Below are positions 43,429 through 52,624 of a stretch of DNA of 64,000 nt, piece by piece (the stretch's first letter is position 1; the number at the start of each line of letters is the position of its first letter). Where the stretch lies: NCBI RefSeq assembly GCF_022984075.1, contig NZ_JALAAD010000001.1, positions 1,964,455 through 2,028,454 of the forward strand, in the 5' to 3' direction. The notes beneath the pieces are model-generated. The model searched no databases, had not been told where the DNA came from, and was given only the letters and a program-made list of their open reading frames with translations. This stretch comes from Synechococcus sp. C9. GTDB taxonomy: Bacteria > Cyanobacteriota > Cyanobacteriia > Gloeomargaritales > Gloeomargaritaceae. Made by a program: the position numbers and the translations under genes.

Positions 43429-44067
43429 GTCGGGGGGGGTGGTGATTTTCAGGTTGGTGTCCTCCCCAGGGACGACCTGCACCGGGTACTGACACCGTTC
43501 TAACAAAGCCGCATCATCGGTAACCTGCCATTGGTGGGTGAGGGCGTGGGTGTGGCAGGTTTTGAGAATGGACACCTGGAAGCCCTGGGGGGTTTGGGCC
43601 GCCCATAGATGCGCCCGCTCCGGGGTTTCGGCAATCAGGGGCGGTTCCCGCACGACCTTAATCGTATCCCGCACGGGAATGGCGGTAATCACCCCACTGG
43701 CGGTGCTGAGGGCGGCTTGACACCGATGGAACAGGGCGGGACTGGCCAGACAACGGGCCCCATCGTGGATGAGTACCGTTTCCGCCCCAGGGGGGAGGGC
43801 GCAGAGACCTTGCCAGACCGAGGCTTGCCGGGTGTCCCCCCCCGGAATGATCTGCACTGGCACGGGGGGAGCCAATTCCGTGAGCATGGCTTCGATCGCC
43901 GGCCAGTCCGCCGGTTGCGCCATCACCCCCACCCAGGTAGGCTGAGCCTGGAACACCCGGAGCAACGTCCACGCCAAAATCGGTCGCCCCTGGAGGGTCA
44001 ACAGGAGTTTATTCCGGTCATGCCCCATCCGTTTGCCCTGACCGGCGGCGGCAATCAGTACATACAT
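43390..44067 (-). CDS. ispD: 2-C-methyl-D-erythritol 4-phosphate cytidylyltransferase
   Basis: Third enzyme of the MEP isoprenoid pathway, forming CDP-ME. The nucleotide-binding signature is MYVLIAAAGQGKRMGHDRNK at the N terminus with the Gly-rich loop and catalytic Arg/Lys. Other blocks are TVLIHDGARCLASPALFHRC with the metal Asp, ITAIPVRDTIKVV, and TPQGFQVSILKTCHTHALTH. It ends VVPGEDTNLKITTPPDLLIA, also conserved. I chose the ATG at 44067 over an earlier one at 44085. IspG is 26 kb away on the opposite strand. Confidence 0.95.
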   Translation of the reverse strand: MYVLIAAAGQGKRMGHDRNKLLLTLQGRPILAWTLLRVFQAQPTWVGVMAQPADWPAIEAMLTELAPPVPVQIIPGGDTRQASVWQGLCALPPGAETVLIHDGARCLASPALFHRCQAALSTASGVITAIPVRDTIKVVREPPLIAETPERAHLWAAQTPQGFQVSILKTCHTHALTHQWQVTDDAALLERCQYPVQVVPGEDTNLKITTPPDLLIAQALLTQGF

Positions 44068-44089
44068 AGGCGCATTATCCCACACTCCC

Positions 44090-44560
44090 CTAATTCACAG
44101 CGGGGGCGGCAGGCACGGCAATCATCTGGTAATCCCCCTTTTGGTCAATGTAGCTGTAGAAGAGGTCGCACCACACCGCCGCCGCCACGGGTTCCCGGGG
44201 CACCCAAAATACCCAATGGCGTTGGATGTCCAGAGCCGAGCGCACTGTGGCAAAAGGTTCCCGTTTCACCTGCTCCAAAGTCCCGTAGGCTTTTGACTCT
44301 ACGGTTTCCAGCCAAACCGCCACCCGTTCCGGGGTACCCCCACTGGTTTCCAATTCCAAAACCCCATGCACCCGCAACTGTTCCCACCACACCAGCGGGT
44401 CATTCATATCCAAACCCCGATGGCTCATCCGGCGGTAGGCATCCCCCATCCTGGTTTTCACCAAGTCTTGCACCTGGGGTAAGCAATCCAGTTCAAATTT
44501 TGTCCCTAAAACCTGTAGTTGGCGGGCAGTCCGACGGAACCATAACACGTGTGCAGACAT
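44090..44560 (-). CDS. Conserved cyanobacterial hypothetical protein
   Basis: The 156-residue protein starts MSAHVLWFRRTARQLQVLGT at an ATG with GGAGG 6 bases upstream, which decides the start over an ATG at 44608. It has no membrane segment. The middle (LVWWEQLRVHGVLELETSGG and ERVAVWLETVESKAYGTLEQ) and tail (VFWVPREPVAAAVWCDLFYS) alternate hydrophobic and polar residues, as in a mixed alpha/beta fold. Function unknown. It lies 22 bases upstream of ispD on the same strand and may be in its operon. Confidence 0.65.
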   Translation of the reverse strand: MSAHVLWFRRTARQLQVLGTKFELDCLPQVQDLVKTRMGDAYRRMSHRGLDMNDPLVWWEQLRVHGVLELETSGGTPERVAVWLETVESKAYGTLEQVKREPFATVRSALDIQRHWVFWVPREPVAAAVWCDLFYSYIDQKGDYQMIAVPAAPAVN

Positions 44561-44704
44561 GGTAACCTCCACTTTTTGGACAGCAGAATTAGCCCCGTTG
44601 GGGTTCATTCTGGTTCCAGGTAGAGGCGTTTTTCCGCCCAGCCCTAATGTAACCCAGGTGCGGTTGCCCCGTCAATTAATTGCTGGGTGCAATCAGTCCT
44701 GCCG

Positions 44705-45679
44705 TCAGGGTTCCGAGTGTAAACGAATACGGGGGTCTGCCCACTGCAATAAAATATCCGCCAACAAATTGCCCAGAATTAACATCACCGAACCGAGCAT
44801 CAAACTCGCCATCACCAGATACAAATCCTGCGCCGTCACCGCCTGTAAAATTAAGCGACCAAGACCCGGCCAATTGAAAAAATATTCGGAAATAAAAGCA
44901 CCGCTCAAGAGGGTGGCAAATTCAAATCCCAGCAGGGTAATTAAGGGGTTAATCGCATTGCGGAGGGCGTGGACATAAATCACCCGGGATTCCGGTAAAC
45001 CCTTGGCACGGGCGGTACGGATATAATCTTGCCCCAGCACATCCAGTAAATTACCCCGCATCAACCGTTGCAAACCCGCAAAGCTAATAATCGTCAACGT
45101 CAAAGCCGGTAACATCAGATGCCAAAGGATGTCCAAAACCTTACCCAGGGGCGTTAAATCCACAAAATCAATGCGGGTCATGTCCCCCACCGGAAACCAA
45201 CCGGTACGTTGGGCGATAAATAATAAAATTAACCCGGCGATAAAACTGGGAAACCCCTGGGCTAAATAGCTAACCCCTTGCAAAAGGTAATCCGGGCGGC
45301 GGTTTTGATAAACAGCGGCGACAATGCCCAAGGGAATCGCCAAACCCCAGGTGAGAATCAACGAAGCCACGGCTAATAATAACGTCGCTGGCACCCGTTC
45401 CCAGAGGAGTAGGGCGACGGGACGACGATAGACAAAACTTTCCCCAAAATTGCCCCGAATGGCTTGGGATAGCCACAGAAAATACTGCTCAACGGGAGAT
45501 TTATCCAGCCCAAATTGTTGCCGTAGGGCTTCTATCGTTTCGGCGGAAATGGTGGGGTTTTGTTGCAGGCTATTCAAATAGTCGCCGGGTGCCAATTGAA
45601 TGATGGCAAAGGACAAAGCTGATGCTAAAAATAAGGTTAAAACTGCTTGCAGAATGCGCTTGATCCAGTAACGTGCCAT
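44705..45679 (-). CDS. ABC transporter permease of the peptide/nickel type (DppB/OppB-like)
   Basis: Inner-membrane permease with the family's N-terminal helix (YWIKRILQAVLTLFLASALS), the APGDYLNSLQQNPTISAETI segment, and LRQQFGLDKSPVEQYFLWLS, which mark DppB/OppB. The EAA loop that docks the ATPase is seen as DYIRTARAKGLPESRVIYVH ALRNAINP. There are about six helices and 324 residues. Partner DppC-type permease, binding protein and ATPases are not in the window, so the substrate (oligopeptide, nickel or other) is open. Confidence 0.9.
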   Translation of the reverse strand: MARYWIKRILQAVLTLFLASALSFAIIQLAPGDYLNSLQQNPTISAETIEALRQQFGLDKSPVEQYFLWLSQAIRGNFGESFVYRRPVALLLWERVPATLLLAVASLILTWGLAIPLGIVAAVYQNRRPDYLLQGVSYLAQGFPSFIAGLILLFIAQRTGWFPVGDMTRIDFVDLTPLGKVLDILWHLMLPALTLTIISFAGLQRLMRGNLLDVLGQDYIRTARAKGLPESRVIYVHALRNAINPLITLLGFEFATLLSGAFISEYFFNWPGLGRLILQAVTAQDLYLVMASLMLGSVMLILGNLLADILLQWADPRIRLHSEP

Positions 45680-45764
45680 CGGTACCCTGGTTGCGTGGAT
45701 TGCTTTTTAGAATACCTATAAGTTTACTGGAAGTTTACCAGGTAACACCACCGCTACCAAATCG

Positions 45765-45935
45765 GCAGGAAAAGTAACGTCTTCAGCCGGTCGGGGACAT
45801 CTGCCCCTATGATATTAAAACTGACCTTTCGGGAAAATCCGGTGCGAATCCGGTGCTGTGCCGCAGCAGTGATGGGAGTTCCCTCAGCCTGAATGCCGTT
45901 GGTCGGTTTGTCCCTACATTGACCTGCGTTGCACG
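45765..45935 (+). ncRNA. Cobalamin riboswitch
   Basis: Upstream of cbiX. The conserved core GGGAAAATCCGGTGCGAATC then CGGTGCTGTGCCGCAGC at 45831-45866 is the central junction of adenosylcobalamin-binding aptamers, and CAGCCTGAATGCC at 45885-45897 matches the B12-box region. A short stem, GACC...GGTC, directly precedes the AAGGAG ribosome binding site of cbiX, so control is probably at translation initiation. Boundaries are approximate. Confidence 0.82.
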
Positions 45936-45952
45936 GGTCTAAGGAGTTGAAC

Positions 45953-46927
45953 ATGGTTGCATTTGTTTCGCATCGGGAGCCTCGGCTGGCGCCCTTGCCC
46001 CAACCCCGTCCCCTGCTGTTGATTGGTCACGGTACCCGGGATGCCCAAGGTCGGGCGGATTTTTTGAATTTTGCCCAGCAGTACGGTGCCCTCGACCCCA
46101 GTCGCCCGGTGATCCCCTGTTTTTTGGAGTTGACCGAACCCCTGATTGAGGAGGGGATTGCTCGCTGTGTGCAGGCGGGCTGGTGGGAACTGTCGGCGGT
46201 GCCCCTGTTACTCCTGGCGGCACGGCATCTGAAGTTGGACATTACCCGGGAGTTGGATCGGGCACGGGGGCAATATCCGGGGTTGACCATTCACTACGGG
46301 CGGCATTTGGGGCTGGCACCGGAAATTCTCCGCCTCTGGCAGGAACGGTTAGCCCGGGTGGATCATCCCACCATTCCCCGCAGTGAAACCGTCGTACTGC
46401 TGGTGGGGCGGGGGGCGAGTGACCCGGATGCCAATAGCGATGCGCTGAAATTGTCCCGTCTGTTGTGGGAGGGCAGTGGCTATCTGACGGTGGAAACCTG
46501 TTTTGTGGGCATTACCCATCCCCGGCTGGAGGAGGGGTGGCGGCGGGTGTGGCTCTATCAACCCAAACGGGTGATCGTCCTGCCCCATTTCCTGTTTACC
46601 GGGGTGTTGGTGCAAAAAATTCAGGCGATGGCACGGCAGATGCAGGCGGCACACCCGGAGGTGGAGGTGACGTGTCTGCCGGAATTAGGAATTACTCCGG
46701 AGCTATTTGCCCTGGTGCGCCAGCGGGAATGGGAAACCTTCGGTGCAACGATGCCCATGAACTGCGATATGTGTAAATTCCGCCAGCAGGTTCTATATGG
46801 GAATTCCCACAGCCATTCACACGACCATTCCCATCACCACCACGACCATTCCCACCATGCTCACAGTCACGGCTACGATGACCCCTACCGGGACTTGAGC
46901 CAATACCACCAGCGGATTTGGCAGTGA
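45953..46927 (+). CDS. cbiX: Sirohydrochlorin cobaltochelatase CbiX with His-rich tail
   Basis: Inserts cobalt into sirohydrochlorin in corrin synthesis. This is the long form (324 residues) with two tandem chelatase halves: [20 protein letters not shown] with the catalytic His in the first half, and [20 protein letters not shown] in the second, where His is replaced by Arg. [18 protein letters not shown] segment provides the Cys pair seen with the iron-sulphur site of CbiX, then comes a stretch of about 22 residues nearly all His/Ser/Asp (codons at 46806-46872) that could store metal. AAGGAG lies 6 bases before the ATG. The stop overlaps the next gene's GTG start. Confidence 0.93.
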   Translation: MVAFVSHREPRLAPLPQPRPLLLIGHGTRDAQGRADFLNFAQQYGALDPSRPVIPCFLELTEPLIEEGIARCVQAGWWELSAVPLLLLAARHLKLDITRELDRARGQYPGLTIHYGRHLGLAPEILRLWQERLARVDHPTIPRSETVVLLVGRGASDPDANSDALKLSRLLWEGSGYLTVETCFVGITHPRLEEGWRRVWLYQPKRVIVLPHFLFTGVLVQKIQAMARQMQAAHPEVEVTCLPELGITPELFALVRQREWETFGATMPMNCDMCKFRQQVLYGNSHSHSHDHSHHHHDHSHHAHSHGYDDPYRDLSQYHQRIWQ

Positions 46928-48060
46928 AGTACGATGTGATTATCGTAGGGGCGGGTCCAGGGGGGGGCAGTGCCGCCTACCATTTGGCGAAGCGGGGTCG
47001 GTCGGTGCTGTTGCTGGAGCAGGCTAGCTTACCCCGTTACAAGCCCTGTGGGGGTGGGGTGTCGCCCCAGGTGCAAGAATGGTTTGATTTTGACTTTGCT
47101 CCGGCGATTTCCTGTGTGAGTCAAGAGATTCATTACACCTGGAAGCTGGGGGAGCCGGTGGCGGTGGCGTTGACGGGTTTGGAGCCGATTTGGCTGGTGC
47201 GCCGGGATGTGTTTGACCATTTCTTGGTACAACAGGCGCAAAACCAGGGGGCGACCCTGCGGGATAGTACGGCGGTCACGGGGATTACCTGGCAGGGGGA
47301 GGCTTGGCAGGTGCAGACGGCGGGGGAATCCTACCAGGGACGGTATTTGGTGGCGGCGGACGGGGCAAAGGGGAAACTGCCCGGTTGGTTGGGGTTTCGG
47401 GAGCGTAAACGCCGGTTGGCGGGGGCATTGGAAGCGGAGGCTCCCTTGCGGGATATTCCCCCAGCCCATATTTATTTTGAATTTGGTTTGGTGAAAAATG
47501 GCTACCTCTGGAATTTCCCCAAGCGGGATGGGTTTTCCTTGGGGGTGGGGACATTTTGCGGCGGCGGCGAGACCCAGGATTTTCGCCAAATTCTCACAAA
47601 CTATGCGGGACATTTTGGCGTGGATTTAGCCAGCACCAAGCAGTACGGTCACCCCCTGTGCCTCTGGGATGCGCCCCAAGCCCTGCACACCCAAAACGCC
47701 CTGTTGGTGGGGGAAGCGGCCTGTGTGGTGGACCCATTTACCGCCGAGGGGATTCGGCCTTCCCTCTGGACGGGTTGGCAGGCGGCCTTAGCCTTAGACC
47801 GGGCTTTGGCGGGGGAACTGGATGCCCTAGCTAACTATACAAAAACAGTACAAGAGACCTGGGGCAACGATATGATTTGGGCGAAGCGGTTGGCGCAGGT
47901 ATTTTATCGTCTGCCGGGGTTGGCGTACCGGGTGGGGGTCAAACGTCCGGCGGCTACCCGTAAATTTGCCGAATTATTCACGGGTAAAACCCATTATCAA
48001 GCGGTTGCCCAGTTGGCTCTGCGGCGGTTGGGGCAGGTGAATCCCCTGGCGAAAATTTGA
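46924..48060 (+). CDS. FAD-dependent reductase of the geranylgeranyl-reductase family
   Basis: The 378-residue flavoprotein starts with the dinucleotide-binding fold [20 protein letters not shown], then [18 protein letters not shown], the conserved Cys-Gly-Gly segment of the family, and has [20 protein letters not shown], the FAD-ribityl Asp motif. Family members reduce prenyl chains of chlorophyll, tocopherol or archaeal lipids. It differs from the typical long ChlP, so the substrate is not settled. A GTG at 46924 overlaps the cbiX TGA (GTGA) and is chosen over a TTG at 46918. It shares the riboswitch-controlled transcript of cbiX. Confidence 0.85.
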   Translation: MKYDVIIVGAGPGGGSAAYHLAKRGRSVLLLEQASLPRYKPCGGGVSPQVQEWFDFDFAPAISCVSQEIHYTWKLGEPVAVALTGLEPIWLVRRDVFDHFLVQQAQNQGATLRDSTAVTGITWQGEAWQVQTAGESYQGRYLVAADGAKGKLPGWLGFRERKRRLAGALEAEAPLRDIPPAHIYFEFGLVKNGYLWNFPKRDGFSLGVGTFCGGGETQDFRQILTNYAGHFGVDLASTKQYGHPLCLWDAPQALHTQNALLVGEAACVVDPFTAEGIRPSLWTGWQAALALDRALAGELDALANYTKTVQETWGNDMIWAKRLAQVFYRLPGLAYRVGVKRPAATRKFAELFTGKTHYQAVAQLALRRLGQVNPLAKI

Positions 48061-48116
48061 CGACGCTCAATCCTGGTGCAAAACTTTTTTACAGTTTCAA
48101 TGTTAGGGAAATGACC

Positions 48117-48226
48117 ACAGCAATCCTACATTAATTAACGCCCAGAAATTCCCCAGAACCAAAGACGGGGGCGGTGCCCCTGCGACTACTTTTGTAAACT
48201 CAATGAGGATGGCTATGGGAATAGTC
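48117..48226 (-). repeat. MITE-like repeat, TATAGCAATCC class
   Basis: Inverted relative to most copies: CAGCAATCCTACATTAATT at the left, CCAGAACCAAAGACGGGGG and CGGTGCCCCTGCGAC in the core, and AATGAGGATGGCTATGG at the right. The right end is shortened. Confidence 0.8.
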
Positions 48227-48233
48227 AGGTTAC

Positions 48234-48351
48234 TATAGTCATTCTGTTTTAGAATGCGACACTTTTTAGGTATTAGCAATCGCTCTATTCCCTTCTAGGA
48301 CAGGGTTTTCAGGTAAAAGCGGATGTTGCAAACTTGTTTGAAATGACTATA
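48234..48351 (+). repeat. 118-bp MITE-like element, class B copy 2
   Basis: Begins TATAGTCATTCTGTTTTAGA and ends CTTGTTTGAAATGACTATA. It has the same length as the copy at 9322-9439 and shares TGCGACACTTTTTAGG and GCAATCGCTCTATTCCCTTC. It sits between two copies of the other repeat class, apparently inserted there. Confidence 0.85.
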
Positions 48352-48414
48352 AGAACCAAAGACGGGGGCGGTGCCCCTGCGACCCCTGTTCCACGCTCAT
48401 TTAGGATTGCTATA
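48352..48414 (-). repeat. Half copy of the TATAGCAATCC repeat abutting fumC
   Basis: AGAACCAAAGACGGGGGCGG through TTCCACGCTCATTTAGGATT and GCTATA. The copy is cut at its left by the class B element and ends exactly before the fumC stop codon at 48415-48417. Confidence 0.85.
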
Positions 48415-49833
48415 TTAGCTCTGATTGGCTGATTGCGCCACATAGGGCTGAACCATTTTGGCTGGATCAACCACCCGGTCAAAGACCTCCTCGGTGACAA
48501 AGCCAAGCTGTAAGGCGGCTTCCTTTAAGGTCAGGTCATGCTCCATAGCATAATGAGCAATTTGGGAGGCTTTGTCATAGCCAATCACCGGTACCAACGC
48601 TGTCACCAGCATGAGGGAACGTTGCACATATTCCGCAATTTTCTGGCGATGGGGTTGGGTGCCTTCAATGAGAAACCTCCGAAAGTTGGTGCAACCATCG
48701 GTCAGGATCGTAATCGAATGCATGAGATTAAAAATCATCAGCGGTTTGTAAACATTCATCTCCAGATGCCCACCCGCACCCCCAAAGCTCACCGCCACAT
48801 CGTTAGCCATTACCTGTACAGCGATCATGGTCAACGCTTCCGCCTGGGTCGGATTGACCTTGCCCGGCATGATGGAAGAACCAGGCTCATTGGCAGGAAT
48901 GATTAGCTCGGCGAACCCCGCCCGGGGACCACAGGACAACAAACGAATGTCATTGGCAATTTTGTACAAGGACACCGCCAGGGTGCGTAACGTCCCCGAG
49001 AGTTGCACCAGGGCATCGTGGGAACCCTGAACCGTGAACTTATTGGGGGCACTGACAAAGGGCAACCCGGTGAGCCTGGCAATCTCAGCGGCGGTAGCCT
49101 CAGCAAAACCCGGTGCCGCATTGATCCCCGTCCCCACTGCTGTCCCCCCCAGAGCGAGGCGATACACCCCACCCAACGCCGACTCGATGCGTTCCAGGTC
49201 ATCCGCCAACAGCCCCGCATACCCCGACCATTCCTGCCCCAGGGTCAACGGCGTGGCATCCTGCAGATGGGTGCGCCCGATTTTAACAATATCCTGCCAT
49301 GCTTCGGCTTTAGCAGTAATGGCATCGTGCAGAGCTTGTACCGCTGGAATTAACCGTTGCTTGACCCCGACTGCCGCCGCAATGTACATCGCCGTGGGAA
49401 ATGAATCATTGGTGGACTGCCCCATATTCACATGGTCGTTGGGGTGAACCGGCGTTTTGCTCCCCAGGGGCTTACCGGCAATCTGGCAACAACGGTTGGC
49501 GATCACCTCATTCACATTCATGTTAAATTGTGTGCCACTGCCCGACATCCACACATGGAGCGGAAACATATCCTGGTGCTGACCAGCCAGGATTTCATCA
49601 CAGGCTTGAAGGATGAGACGAAAAGGTTGATCCGCCAAGCGACCACTGGTGTGATTAGCGATTGCCGCCGCTTTTTTAAGCATAGCGTAGGCAGTAATCA
49701 TTTCTGGGGGAATCAGGTCTTTGCCGATACTAAAATATGCAAGCGAACGCTGGGTTTGCGCACCCCACAATTTATCCGCTGGAACCTCAACTTCGCCAAG
49801 ACTATCCGTTTCTTTGCGAAAATTCGTTGCCAT
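48415..49833 (-). CDS. fumC: Fumarate hydratase, class II
   Basis: Hydrates fumarate to malate; the iron-free, oxygen-stable form. The 472 residues start [26 protein letters not shown] in the family style, with the [20 protein letters not shown] block, the conserved [20 protein letters not shown] (the HPNDHVN motif at the active site), and the signature [20 protein letters not shown] near residue 317. It is closely related to aspartase, but HPNDHVN and [10 protein letters not shown] are fumarase-like. A repeat end abuts its stop codon. Confidence 0.96.
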   Translation of the reverse strand: MATNFRKETDSLGEVEVPADKLWGAQTQRSLAYFSIGKDLIPPEMITAYAMLKKAAAIANHTSGRLADQPFRLILQACDEILAGQHQDMFPLHVWMSGSGTQFNMNVNEVIANRCCQIAGKPLGSKTPVHPNDHVNMGQSTNDSFPTAMYIAAAVGVKQRLIPAVQALHDAITAKAEAWQDIVKIGRTHLQDATPLTLGQEWSGYAGLLADDLERIESALGGVYRLALGGTAVGTGINAAPGFAEATAAEIARLTGLPFVSAPNKFTVQGSHDALVQLSGTLRTLAVSLYKIANDIRLLSCGPRAGFAELIIPANEPGSSIMPGKVNPTQAEALTMIAVQVMANDVAVSFGGAGGHLEMNVYKPLMIFNLMHSITILTDGCTNFRRFLIEGTQPHRQKIAEYVQRSLMLVTALVPVIGYDKASQIAHYAMEHDLTLKEAALQLGFVTEEVFDRVVDPAKMVQPYVAQSANQS

Positions 49834-49948
49834 TGACAGCCCCCGAAACTAGGTGACTAGGGTACAGTGCCCAGAGAATTTTTGCAATACAGCCGATGCA
49901 GTGCTGAGGGGATACAGTCGCAAACCCGTTGACTGGTTGAATGGAACC

Positions 49949-51292
49949 TCAAACCCAATCCCTTTGCCCCGGGGGGTGGACATCCTGGAGCGGTAGGCGG
50001 CGCATGGCATGGTCGAGCAATTGCACCGGATGATACACGGGTATTTGGGAACCCTGCTGGCGTAGGTAATGTTGGATTTGCACCGTACAGCCGATGTTCG
50101 CCGAAGCAATCACCTGCGCCCCCGTGTTGAGCAAATTCCGCACCTTTTGGCGACCCAATTCCTGGGCGGTTTCCGGTTGAAGCAGGTTATACACCCCCGC
50201 ACTGCCGCAACATAGCGCCGCATCCAGGGGTTCCCGCAGTTCTACCCCCGGAATCTGCCGCAAGAGTTGCCGGGGTTGCAGGCTGATTTTTTGCCCGTGG
50301 ATCATGTGGCAGGCATCCTGGTACACCACGTTCAGGGGTTCGTTTGCCAACGGATACAGGGGCACCCCCAGGTCAATTTGGGCGAGAAATTCCTGTACAT
50401 CTTTCACCCGCTGGCTAAATGCCTGAGCCAGTTCCCGATATTCCGCATCGTCCGCCAAAATCTGCCCGTATTCCTTCAAAGTGTGCCCGCACCCAGAGGC
50501 ATTGATGAGAATGGCATCCAGGTCATAATGGCGAAAACTGTCAATCATCCAGCGGGCGAGGGTTTGCGCCTGGGCAGTTTCCCCCTGATGCTGGGGCAAA
50601 GCGGCACAACACCCCTGCTGGGGCGGAATCACCACCTCACAGCCCACCGCCCGCAGTACCCGCACCGTCGCCGCATTCACCCCTGGGTTGAACAATCGTT
50701 GCACACAGCCCAAGATCACCCCCACCCGATAGCGACGGGTTCCCTGGGCAGGCAGTACCTCCGGCCAAGGCTGGGGCAGGAGTTGGGCAAATTTCAGGGG
50801 CGGCAACATCTCGGTCATTGCCCCCAAACTGGGAGAAATTGTGCGGAATAACCCCGGCAACCATTGGGATACCCCCATTTTTTGGTAGAGCCAGAGCAGG
50901 GGAGCCAGGCACCGCAGGCGTTCCGGGTAGGGGAACAGTTGAAAGACCATCTGCCGCAGTAGCCATTCCGACCAAGGGCGGGGATAATTGCGCTGAACTT
51001 GGGCACGGGTGGCAGTGATCAACTCGTCATAGCGCACCCCGGAAGGACAGGCAGTGACGCAGGCGAGACAGCCCAAACAGCTATCAAAATGGCTGACCGT
51101 GACGGCATTCAGGGCAATGTCCCCCTGCTGGATGGCATTCATCTGGTAAATGCGCCCCCGGGGGGAGTCCATTTCTGTCCCCAAGACCCGGTAGCTGGGG
51201 CAGGTAGTCAAACAAAACCCGCAATGCACGCAGGTATCGATCACCGCCTGGGATGGGGGGTGTTGGCTATCAAAACCGGAGGCGACTGTCAT
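49949..51292 (-). CDS. glcF: Glycolate oxidase iron-sulphur subunit GlcF
   Basis: Electron-transfer subunit of glycolate dehydrogenase (with GlcD and GlcE), part of the photorespiratory salvage of 2-phosphoglycolate. Two [4Fe-4S] ferredoxin-type motifs: CVHCGFCLTTCPSYRVLGTE and CLGCLACVTACPSGVRYDEL. Two CCG domains follow, with GCVQRLFNPGVNAATVRVLR, GCCAALPQHQG, and later DAALCCGSAGVYNLLQPETA. The ATG at 51292 (MTVASGFDSQHPPSQ) is chosen; an earlier in-frame start adds implausible sequence. Length is 447 residues. GlcD/GlcE are not nearby, as is usual in cyanobacteria. Confidence 0.92.
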   Translation of the reverse strand: MTVASGFDSQHPPSQAVIDTCVHCGFCLTTCPSYRVLGTEMDSPRGRIYQMNAIQQGDIALNAVTVSHFDSCLGCLACVTACPSGVRYDELITATRAQVQRNYPRPWSEWLLRQMVFQLFPYPERLRCLAPLLWLYQKMGVSQWLPGLFRTISPSLGAMTEMLPPLKFAQLLPQPWPEVLPAQGTRRYRVGVILGCVQRLFNPGVNAATVRVLRAVGCEVVIPPQQGCCAALPQHQGETAQAQTLARWMIDSFRHYDLDAILINASGCGHTLKEYGQILADDAEYRELAQAFSQRVKDVQEFLAQIDLGVPLYPLANEPLNVVYQDACHMIHGQKISLQPRQLLRQIPGVELREPLDAALCCGSAGVYNLLQPETAQELGRQKVRNLLNTGAQVIASANIGCTVQIQHYLRQQGSQIPVYHPVQLLDHAMRRLPLQDVHPPGQRDWV

Positions 51293-51348
51293 GGTTCTCA
51301 GGGATACGTTCTTCCCTTGTACCGTGATTTGGGGATTCCCGCCAGGAT

Positions 51349-51555
51349 TTACCCCTTGATGTACACCACCGTCGCCCGGTAGAGGAGGAACTGCTCCTGT
51401 TGCCCATTCACCAGGCGGAAATAGTCCGGGTCCTGCCAAACAATTTGCCCCGCCAGCACATCCCCCGTGGTCAGCTTGACCTCCACCGGTTTTTTTTCTT
51501 GAATGTAGGCTTGCACCTGCCGCACACTGGGCAAACCCGTATCTAGTTCCGCCAT
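51349..51555 (-). CDS. hfq: Cyanobacterial Hfq-like protein
   Basis: A 68-residue Sm-fold protein. Starting at ATG 51555: MAELDTGLPSVRQVQAYIQE, then KKPVEVKLTTGDVLAGQIVW (Sm1-like) and LLYRATVVYIKG (Sm2-like, where the usual YKH is absent). This is the divergent form known from cyanobacteria, which in Synechocystis binds the pilus ATPase PilB1 and affects motility instead of acting as a strong RNA chaperone. A longer reading from 51573 is possible but not supported. It lies upstream of glcF on the same strand (56 bases between). Confidence 0.85.
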   Translation of the reverse strand: MAELDTGLPSVRQVQAYIQEKKPVEVKLTTGDVLAGQIVWQDPDYFRLVNGQQEQFLLYRATVVYIKG

Positions 51556-51598
51556 GCCAATTTCCCCAGGCATTACCCCCAGGTATTGTACTCCAGAA

Positions 51599-52369
51599 TC
51601 ACTGGGATTCCACCACCACCTGGAAGCCCCGGGAACGCAGATATTGCACCAACTGTTCCGCCCGCATTTGGTCCTGAAACCGCCCCACCTGCCAGAGGAT
51701 TTGCCCCCGGTGGCTGGCACGAAACGCCTCCGGCATCAGTTTGAGAATTTCCTCCTGCTGGGTCGGCGTAGCCGGGCGTACCAAAACCCGTACCGTCGGC
51801 TGAGAACGGCTAGGCAGAGCGTTGCGCCGTACATTCTGCCAACTGGCAAGGTTTTCTAATGAACCGGGGTCACCACTGCGGGGCGGGTTTAACACCATCT
51901 CCATCTGGGCAGACCGCCGTGCCGTCGCCACCTGATTTTGGGCGGGACTCACCACCTGCGCCAGCAAACCCTCTTGCCGCAACCGTTCCGCCAACTGCTC
52001 CCCTTCCTGCGCCGACTGAAACACCCCCGCCTGCATCACCATCTGCCCCTGATACCGCACGGGAAACGCCTGGGGCACCATTTGCCGCAGTAGCCCCACT
52101 TGCACGGGGGACACCGCCACCACCAAGACCCGGTAGGACTGTTCCGGGTTCACCATCACCCCCGGCGCAGGCGGTAACACACTCCCCTGTCCCACCGGTG
52201 CTGACATCCCTGGTACGGGTAGGGGGCGATGACCGGGTTGGCTGGTACGCTGTTGCCGTTGATTCCAGTCCGCCGGTGCGGGTAACTGAGTTCCCAATTG
52301 TGCCCAAGCTGGCGTGGCCAGTACCGCCAAAGCTAGGGTTAAAAAACCGATGCGTTGTGTGTGTGCCAT
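51599..52369 (-). CDS. Secreted protein with two SPOR-like repeats
   Basis: An N-terminal signal peptide (RIGFLTLALAVLATPAWA) leads a proline-rich linker of about 50 residues. Two related domains of about 75 residues follow: YRVLVVAVSPVQVGLLRQMV with MVMQAGVFQSAQEGEQLAER, and PTVRVLVRPATPTQQEEILK with ILWQVGRFQDQMRAEQLVQY, each ending in a GLLAQVV- or GFQVVVE-type strand. The pattern is that of SPOR-type domains, which bind glycan strands of the cell wall. It is divergent from lnt with 255 bases between. Confidence 0.75.
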   Translation of the reverse strand: MAHTQRIGFLTLALAVLATPAWAQLGTQLPAPADWNQRQQRTSQPGHRPLPVPGMSAPVGQGSVLPPAPGVMVNPEQSYRVLVVAVSPVQVGLLRQMVPQAFPVRYQGQMVMQAGVFQSAQEGEQLAERLRQEGLLAQVVSPAQNQVATARRSAQMEMVLNPPRSGDPGSLENLASWQNVRRNALPSRSQPTVRVLVRPATPTQQEEILKLMPEAFRASHRGQILWQVGRFQDQMRAEQLVQYLRSRGFQVVVESQ

Positions 52370-52624
52370 GATGGGATCAACTCCTCAGGTGTGCTGATAA
52401 TATGCGTATTTTGTCTTGATTTTTTGTCGCCTGTTCCCGGATTGCCCCGTTAATTTCCCCCTGGTGGCGACCCAGACGGGCAACATCCCAAACGTTGTAA
52501 TCTAACCCAAGGAGCGAAAGGAATGGAGCGGGCAAGATAACACCTAAAGGATAATCAGCCCAACCGGGGATGTCAACCGCTGATTTAATGTTTTTATTGT
52601 TTTCCTAATGGTGATCCGGTGATC

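Noticed and set aside
43609-44565. A 318-codon plus-strand frame across ispD and the next gene
   Set aside because: Both opposite-strand genes have clear motifs and ribosome binding sites; the product is Pro/Gly-rich nonsense.
46806-46872. Short tandem-like CAT/CAC/AGC codon run considered as a DNA repeat
   Set aside because: It encodes the His-rich tail expected of cyanobacterial CbiX and is a protein feature.
52370-52624. Possible small gene in the gap between the SPOR-like protein gene and lnt
   Set aside because: One minus-strand stretch reads briefly as protein but has no start, ribosome binding site or stop context; it is more likely the shared promoter region.
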